From Liquidambar formosana (taxonomy: Eukaryota > Streptophyta > Magnoliopsida > Saxifragales > Altingiaceae): a stretch of DNA of 64,000 bases. Shown in pieces: positions 57,801 to 64,000 of this stretch. A program made the position numbers and the translations under genes. The notes under the pieces were generated by a model, which did no database searches, was not told the origin of the DNA, and saw nothing but the letters and a program-made list of their open reading frames with translations. Location of the stretch: the NCBI GenBank assembly GCA_039720395.1, contig CM077833.1, forward strand, positions 6,029,036 to 6,093,035, read 5' to 3'. Position 1 is the first letter of the stretch, and every line of letters starts with the position of its first letter.

Positions 57801-58384
57801 CTTCTGGACAATTTACTATCAGGTCTGCTTGGGACTCCATTCGGTCTAGGAAAGAGGAAGTTGCATGGCACAATCTTGTCTGGTTTCCCAAGGCAATTCG
57901 TAAGCATGCCTTTATTTTATGGACTGTTATCCACAACAGGATTGTTACTAGGGACAAACTTAAGCTATGGGGGCTAAGTAATGAGGATAGTTGTGTTCTT
58001 TGTCATACGTCTAGTGAGAGTAGAGAGCACCGATTCTATGAGTGTAGTTACATGGCTAGTATTTGGCAGATTGCTCTTCTCAAGTGTGGTGTCACCCGGT
58101 TCCCTAGATTCTGGACAAATGAGTTTTTGTGGGCTAGCAAGCTTAAGTCCAACTCCTTTGGTTCGTCTGTGAAGAAGATTGCTTGGGCGGCTACAATCTA
58201 CCATATTTGGCATGAAAGAAATAGAAGACTCCATGAGAATTTGTATAATGTTCCAAGTTCTGTTTTGGCGCTTATTGTTGATGATGTTAGATTAAAAGTC
58301 ATGTGCTTTAATAGAATTAAAGACAATGTTAGGAATCGTGACATTTGCTGTAATTGGGGTATCAGCTTAGATATCTTTCATTAG
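54894..58384 (+). CDS. LINE ORF2, main part: endonuclease, RT, zf-RVT
   Basis: About 1163 codons without a stop, ending TAG at 58382. Endonuclease motifs: LLGDFNTVRYCSESFGG, RKLDRALIN and SDHSPVI. RT motifs: NDKAPGPDGFSPLFFKK, KVDLMKVYDLVNWDFL (usual RKAYD reads MKVYD), TGLRQGDPLSPYLFV, and catalytic FADD near 56810 (TYLCFADDLLIFSYG). The zf-RVT motif CVLCHTSSESREHRFYEC is near 57990. With the 5' piece at 45062 it forms one complete frame across the target duplication. The C-terminus (RNRDICCNWG) matches the sister LINE. First residues of the listed open frame before 54889 come from the LTR and are not LINE. Confidence 0.9.
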
Positions 58385-58568
58385 TTGCTTTCCTCGGGCT
58401 GTGAGGTTGTGTCCTTTGTCTTATTCAATCTTTTAAGCTTTCCAATGTGTTAGCTTAAGTGATTGTTTTTGACTTGGATTTTTTGTTTCTTGGCCTTTGG
58501 CTTGTATTTGTTTGTTTGCCTTTTATTTTATTCTCACTTACCCCCCCCCCCCCAAAAAAAAAAAAAAA
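58385..58568 (+). other. LINE 3' UTR and tail
   Basis: T-rich 3' UTR ending ttctcacttac, then 13 C and 15 A. The sister LINE ends ctcacttatc and then poly-A, so the C-run is a lengthening of the same end. Confidence 0.75.
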
Positions 58569-59607
58569 GGGTTGTGTTAGGGTTTTTACTTATTCATTAT
58601 TCTTGTTGTTTACATGATTAATGGATGATTTTAGGCCTTGATATGATTCTATCCAGATTAGTATTTTGCTCTCTTTACATGGTTTTGAGCACAGGTAAGG
58701 GTGTAAACAGTTGCGATAATTGCCTTATTGCAAATAAGGCTGTTATTGCTTAAGCTTACTATTGCTTGGAGTAAATTGCATAAGGTAAGTAGGGTATGAA
58801 AGTGCCCTAATTCACTTTTCCTAGCTTTTCTTTCTCTTCTCCCTTTCTAGGGTTATTTTTTAATACGGATACATGGTCATTGCTAGAGGTTTCTTTATAA
58901 AATAATTTGTCTTTTTCTTAAAGTTTCTATCCTGTGGAAATTACTTGGTTTCAAACTTCGTTTACTTACCAAATTCTCTTTTAAATAAGGAAACTTAGGG
59001 TTTTTACCATGAGTCCATATTATGATTTAACCCTATTCTATTTGAACTATGTGGACTTTGATCAATGTATTTCTATGCATGGTATGTAAGCGCTCAATTG
59101 ATATTCAAATCTACCCTAGGATACTAAGTATCCTAGGTTTTCTTTTTCTTTTATTCATTTATCCATCACATATGATTGCTAGTGGGGTAAGATGGATTCA
59201 TGCTTATGATTGCTAGTGGATTAGGATGAATTTGTCCATCACATATGATTGCTAGAGGAGTAGGATGGATTTGTGATTGATATGCATGCTATGTTTTATT
59301 GATTGATATTGATTTGCATATAATTAAGTCATTAAATTAGCCCAATCAAATTAAGAGACCAACTTGGGTGATGTGGGTGCCTATGGGCTTTACCCAGAAC
59401 CTTCCCACATCGTAACTTAGCCCCTAAATCCAATTTTTTGGTTTTTAAGACTTTGCTTTTCCTTATAAAATGGAGTCATGAGGTTTTGGAAATAAAACAT
59501 TTTTATGGTTTTCCTATTTTCCTTAAAAAATGAGGTGGTGACTCCTTTCCTTTGTTGTCTTTCACCTAATTGCCAAATCTCCCGTGGGCCGTTTTCTTGG
59601 GTTCACA
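58569..59607 (+). repeat. Tat LTR (plus strand), right part
   Basis: R/U5 part, collinear with 62045-63009. Contains attcattattcttgttgttt, cttcccacatcgtaacttag and gtggtgactcctttcc. It ends cttgggttcaca at 59607. Completes the fragment at 44883. Confidence 0.75.
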
Positions 59608-59987
59608 GTTTGGCAACTCCACTGGGGATATCGAGGGCTAGACTTGTTCAATTTGATTGGGCTAAATTAATTTCTTATTGTTTAAATAAAATCAATCACT
59701 TGTATTCGCTTGATTGTGTGCTTTTATTTATTGCATTGTGTGCGCAATTATTGCATGATGAACTCGATTGTCCCTCGATGTATCCTTGCCAACTGATAGC
59801 CTAGTTCAACCTTGGTTTTCATGATTCCATGTGTTGGGCGAAGCTATCAAACCTCTCTTGCTAAGTACCCTTGGGCTTACCTTTGGGTATATCAAATGGA
59901 TTAATCACATACTGTTGGACCCACACAACATTCCTGATGTCACATGTGGATAATAAGGATTGGTACAAGTAAAGTTGAGGACCCTAG
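59608..59987 (+). other. Tat primer binding site and leader (first part)
   Basis: The PBS TGGCAACTCCACTGGGGA is at 59611-59628. The leader then follows, reverse-complementary in order to 12780-13156. It is interrupted at 59987 by a solo LTR and resumes at 63011. Confidence 0.75.
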
Positions 59988-62900
59988 TGTCACACTCCAT
60001 TTTTATCACCTTAACTAGGGTACATCATTTCATGTAGGATTTTGAGTTCTTTTCAAGTCTAATATTTTGCATTGAGTTTATATGGCATTAAATATCATGT
60101 GTATGAATTTTGAAGTGATTTGGAATTCATTTTGATAGTCAATAAGAACTTTTGCTACTTTAAGGGCATAATCGTCTTTTAAGCCGTATATTTTCCATTT
60201 GACTTTGGAATGAATCCCGAGTCATTCCCTCGAGTTCATATGAGTACATAGAGTCTATGTATAGGTTCAATTTCATGAACTAATGGTTTAAGATCAATTC
60301 GGCTCATAACAGTTTGGATTGGCTAAAAGACCCTTTCTTGGTTTGCTCAAATTGACTCACAAGACCCACTCAATTTTTTCCCATTTAACTTAATTGGGCT
60401 TTATTTACATCCTAGATATGTTTAAGAAGGTTGAATTTTGATTTGGAAAGCATTTGGTTCGAGCTTGTGTGCAAACTCAAGCTTAGTGATGGTGAGGTAC
60501 CATGGTTAGCCGCCTTTGTAAAACCTAACCATGCACCTATGGTCAAGGAATTTTGTCCTAAAATGCCTAAAAATGTGTTCCCCTTTGAAACACGATCGTT
60601 TTGCCTTTTATTTCGTCAAAATTGGACTTAATTTAACCCCTAAAAGATTCCTGAAGCGATTGGAAGTCAAAACCGGAGCAGAATGGAGAGACCCTCGGGT
60701 AACTGTTCGGGGTTGGACGGTTAGCCGTCTAGGCCCAGAGGGCTAACCGACTAGACGGCTAACCGACCAGGCCTAGATGGTCACCCGAGGAGTCTGTCCT
60801 CAATTGGGTTTTTGACTCATTCTTTCCTCTTTTAACGGTTTCCTCCGCCCTTGCAAGTTGTTTCCTCCTAGGATTGTGTAAATTTGAGTTGTTTGAGCAC
60901 CAAGAGAGTCTCTAATAGCCCTAGGATCATTATTTAATGAATTAATCTTAGCCATTAGTTTAGGAGGTCAGTTCTCTATACAAAGGACATGATATTCAGC
61001 ACATGGGGGAGGACAATTGCACTTTATACTTAGAGAGAGAAGGAGCTACGAGTTTGGAGAGCTAGAAGGACATCAAGAGGAGGCTCTTCAACCCTAAGCA
61101 AGCAAGAGAACAAGGAGTTTAAAGGTAAGGAAGGTTCTACAAGAGGTAAACACTCCTTTTGAATGTTGAATATAGGTCTTCTCCTTCTCTCTCTCCTTCT
61201 TCTTTTATGATAGTTCTAGTGCATGATGTAACTCCACATGTTAGGATAATTCAATGTTTTTATGATGTGTTATGAATGATTTTGAGATGATTTATGGCTT
61301 TATATGCTTGATAATCCTTGGTTTACTAAGGATTTGAAAGTATTATCTTTTTTATCTCTTTAAATCATGCATAGTTCATATGTCTAGGTTGCTGTGATTA
61401 TTGTCATGGGTTGATGCTCCTGTTAGTTAATATATATAATATGAATGATATTCATGATGATTTGAGCATGTGTTAGAGTCGTTTCATAGGTTTTAATGCA
61501 TAGTTGTGAAATTAAGGTTTCGGTAACCCTAAATTCACACAAGTTTCATACAGTATGTTTAGTTTACTTCTATGAGTAGTTTCTCATCATAGTCATTCTA
61601 TATATGCTGTATATAGTTGAATCATGCTAGGTTTGCATTCATATAGAGGATTTTATAGGGTTTTTGGAGATATTATCCTTTTCTAAGGATAATTATCCTT
61701 TTTGTTAAGTAAGGTTTTGCATGAGAGCTTTCTGTGATGTGTTTAAGTATGAAATCACTTCTATAGTACTCTAATATATATATTTTACGTAGGATATGAT
61801 GATTGCACCTCCCTATAGTGACTTTTTTACGTGAAATTATCTTAGGATAGTTTTGCTTAAGAAAGCTCGCCATAGGAAGGCCTATTTTCATATTTTACAT
61901 AAAATGTCACCTTTTTTGTTAGAATAGATTTTGCTATCATGTTTATTGATATTATTGGGGTCTCTCATGATTGTTAGTGTGTCTTTGGTAGGTTTTTATG
62001 CATATAGGACAGGTCATTGCATGTAGGATTGAGTCGGGGTCCTTAGTTATTCATTATTCTTGTTGTTTGCATGATAAATGGATGATTTTAGGTTTTAACA
62101 TGATTTTGTCCAGATTAGTGTTTTGTTCTCTTTACATGGTTTTGCGCACTTGTAAGGGTGCAAACAGGTACAATAATTGTCCTATTGCAAATAAGCCTGC
62201 TATTACTTGAAATTGCTAATGTTTGGAGCTATTGCGCTCAGGTAAGTGGGTGTAAAGGTGTCCTAATTCACCTTTCCTTTCTTATTCTTTCTCTTCTCTC
62301 TCCTAGGGTTATTTCTTAATATGGACACATGGTAATTATCAAGGGTTTCCTTCATTAATAAAATTTTGACTTTCTATCAAAGTTTCCATCTTGTGGAAGT
62401 TTTCAATTTTGGACTATTCAATACATTCTCGAATAAGGAAACCTAGGGTTTTTACCATAGGTTTGTATTAGGTTGTAACCCTATTCTTTTCGAACTACAT
62501 GGACTTTGATCCATATATTTCGTTGCATGGTACGTAGGTGCTCGTTTTGAGGCTCAAGTCCGTTCTAGGATCCAAGTATCCTAGGTTTTTCTTCTCTTTT
62601 CTTTTTTTTCTGTTTTATTTTATTTTCTTTGTTTGATTATGCACGGATGAAATGGATGGATAGAATATTTGTTATGTATGCTGCCTTGTGATGATATATG
62701 ATGATATTTGAGTGAAAAAGGATCTTAAATTAGCCTAATCAAATTAAGAGACCAACGCGGGCAATGTGGGTTCCTATGGGCTTTGCCCAGAACCTTCCCA
62801 CATCGTAACTTAGCCCCCGAATCCAATTTTCTGGTTTCAAAGACTGCTTTTCCTTTAATGGAGTCATGTGGTTTTGAAAATAAAACATTTTTATGGTTTT

Positions 62901-63010
62901 CCTCTTTTCCTTAAAAAATTAGGTGGCGACTCCTTTTCGTTTGTTGTCTTTCACCCCTCATATTTTTTTGCCAAACCCTTGTGGGCACTGCGCTTTTTCG
63001 TGGGTTCACG
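59988..63010 (+). repeat. Solo Tat LTR, 3023 bp
   Basis: Starts TGTCACACTCC and ends gtgggttcacg (ACG in place of ACA). Target duplication cctag lies at 59983-59987 and 63011-63015; the empty site is seen in the minus leader near 12775 (one cctag). It holds palindrome copy 5 and a TATA-like sequence at 60977. Small ORFs inside it are not genes. Confidence 0.85.
60692..60790. promoter_or_regulatory. GC-rich imperfect palindrome, copy 5
   Basis: The longest form: cctcgggtaactgttcgg, ggacggttagccgtct, then an extra repeat of the gctaaccga(c/g) block, and gatggtcacccgagg. The outer arms cctcgggt and acccgagg pair. TATACA lies about 190 bp downstream at 60977. Confidence 0.75.
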
Positions 63011-63066
63011 CCTAGCCTACCCTCTTAAGAAAGAAATATATGTAATGGACCTTCTAGGACATCGTC
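63011..63066 (+). other. Tat leader, continuation
   Basis: Continues the leader with cctagcctaccctct and ccttctaggacatcg, matching the reverse complement of 12725-12780. It is cut by the copia LTR fragment. Confidence 0.65.
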
Positions 63067-63777
63067 TCTTAGGATTATGCCTTAGAGCCAATCATAGAGA
63101 TGATTGTTTAGGGATTAGGAATAATCATATAATTTCATTTATATATGTCACATTTATTATTGATTTAATAAAAAGGGCTTATTTTATTATGTTTATATGC
63201 ATCATTTATATTTACATAATATGTCCATAGAGTTAGAGGTGAGAATATGAAATTACAAAGGATTGTAATTTTGAGACTGTAAATATATCTCTGTACTAAA
63301 CTCTTAAAACATTCCTAGTTGAAGGTTCATTATGATAGACAGTAGTGAACTATAGGACTAACACTTGTTAGGTTGACTCTATAGGAGGATAGTTAGTCTC
63401 AAGCTATTTGTGTGGAGACACTACAACCAACAAGTGAGTGCCTATTATAGAATAGGTACACTGAATGTGACCAAAGATATGAGATAAACCGAATGGAGTT
63501 TTAACCTGCCTGTCAATCATTTTCTCATTGTTATAGTGGTACAAGTAATCCTTAGACCTGAGACCATGGTTGCCTTATAAATGTAGCTTTAGAAGTTTGA
63601 TAACACTAAGTGCAGATCCTTCTAGGGGTCTGCAAGGGTGTTCATTGGCTCTACTGCTATGTGTGTGAAGGCATGTGAGTGATCAACAAGGAATCCATCA
63701 CTCTCAAGAAAAAAAAAGAGAATGTTTTATATATCATTCAGTGATATAACTTATTAAATCCATGGGCCCATGGTAGA
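63067..63777 (+). repeat. Truncated copia LTR
   Basis: Begins TCTTAGGATTATGCC (TGTTAGG with one change) and is collinear with 45225-45930. It ends at catgggcccatggtaga, where another LTR begins. It is more diverged than the 45225 copy. Confidence 0.8.
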
Positions 63778-64000
63778 TGTAAACCACGGGTTTCGATCGG
63801 GGAAAACTCTTCTTTTAAAAAGACTTGTAGATATTTAAATGAATAAAAATATAGTTTTTAAGAGGTTCACAAAAATATAACAAACAAAGAGTCGCCACCT
63901 TATTTTTTGAGGAAAAAAAGGAAAACTATGAAAGCAGTTTTTTAAAGGAAACATTTGAAAAACAAACACATGACTCCGATCAAGGAAAAACAGGTCTTAA
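63778..64000 (-). repeat. Edge of a further LTR, minus strand
   Basis: Starts tgtaaaccacgggtttcg and contains agtcgccaccttattttttg and cacatgactcc. This resembles the U5 end of the Tat LTR (13157-13320) but is clearly diverged, so it is probably another Tat family. Cut off by the window end. Confidence 0.5.

Larger units (their letters stand above)
44941..58568 (+). mobile_element. 5'-truncated L1-type LINE split by a copia element
   Basis: The LINE proper is 44941-45224 plus 54894-58568, about 4.0 kb, inserted in a Tat LTR. It begins inside the end of ORF1 and ends in C13 (58541-58553) and A15 (58554-58568). ORF2 is open on both sides of the copia. Confidence 0.85.

Noticed and set aside
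1..64000. tRNA or rRNA genes
   Set aside because: Only primer binding sites complementary to tRNA 3' ends were found; no cloverleaf or rRNA segment was recognised by eye.

Overview
This is a stretch of plant nuclear DNA, almost certainly from a flowering plant and probably a eudicot with a large repeat-rich genome. The evidence is Ty3/gypsy elements of the Tat type with a second RNase H, Ty1/copia elements with an initiator-Met primer site, plant L1-type LINEs, and a multi-exon plant mobile domain (PMD) gene. I see no ordinary single-copy host gene, rRNA or tRNA gene. Nearly every base can be assigned to transposable elements, many nested in one another.

Left part (1-16032): one very large Tat-lineage Ty3/gypsy element on the minus strand. 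Its 5' LTR (about 2.9 kb) is at 13157-16032, followed leftward by primer binding site, leader, gag-protease, RT, RNase H, a second (archaeal-type) RNase H and integrase, ending near 5545. Left of pol lie two plus-strand, antisense genes: a DUF7745-like ORF (3907-5183) and an intron-containing PMD gene (735-3401). Both are broken. The 3' LTR is not in the window, so linking the PMD gene to the element is inference.

Middle (16033-44882): a tandem array of about 33 copies of a 91-bp unit made of small hairpins. It is interrupted at 19157-42102 by a minus-strand copia element (target duplication CAAAG). That copia carries a second copia of the same family inside its own LTR (duplication GGTAG) and a 5'-truncated LINE inserted without a target duplication. 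Right of it lies a rearranged Tat-derived remnant (42108-44882).

Right part (44883-64000): a plus-strand Tat LTR and leader hosting a LINE (44941-58568). The LINE is itself split by a young copia element (45225-54888, duplication CCCTG, LTRs almost identical). The Tat leader also holds a solo Tat LTR (59988-63010, duplication CCTAG), then a truncated copia LTR and the edge of another LTR.

Common thread: an 80-100 bp GC-rich imperfect palindrome occurs five times. Each copy lies upstream of a TATA-like sequence, three in Tat LTR U3 regions and two upstream of the antisense genes. It looks like a shared regulatory cassette and is the most interesting signal here, together with the hairpin-built array and the antisense gene cargo. 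Most coding regions are inactivated, several by stops readable as C-to-T changes. The exceptions are the integrase and gag-protease frames and the LINE ORF2 reading frame either side of the copia insertion.
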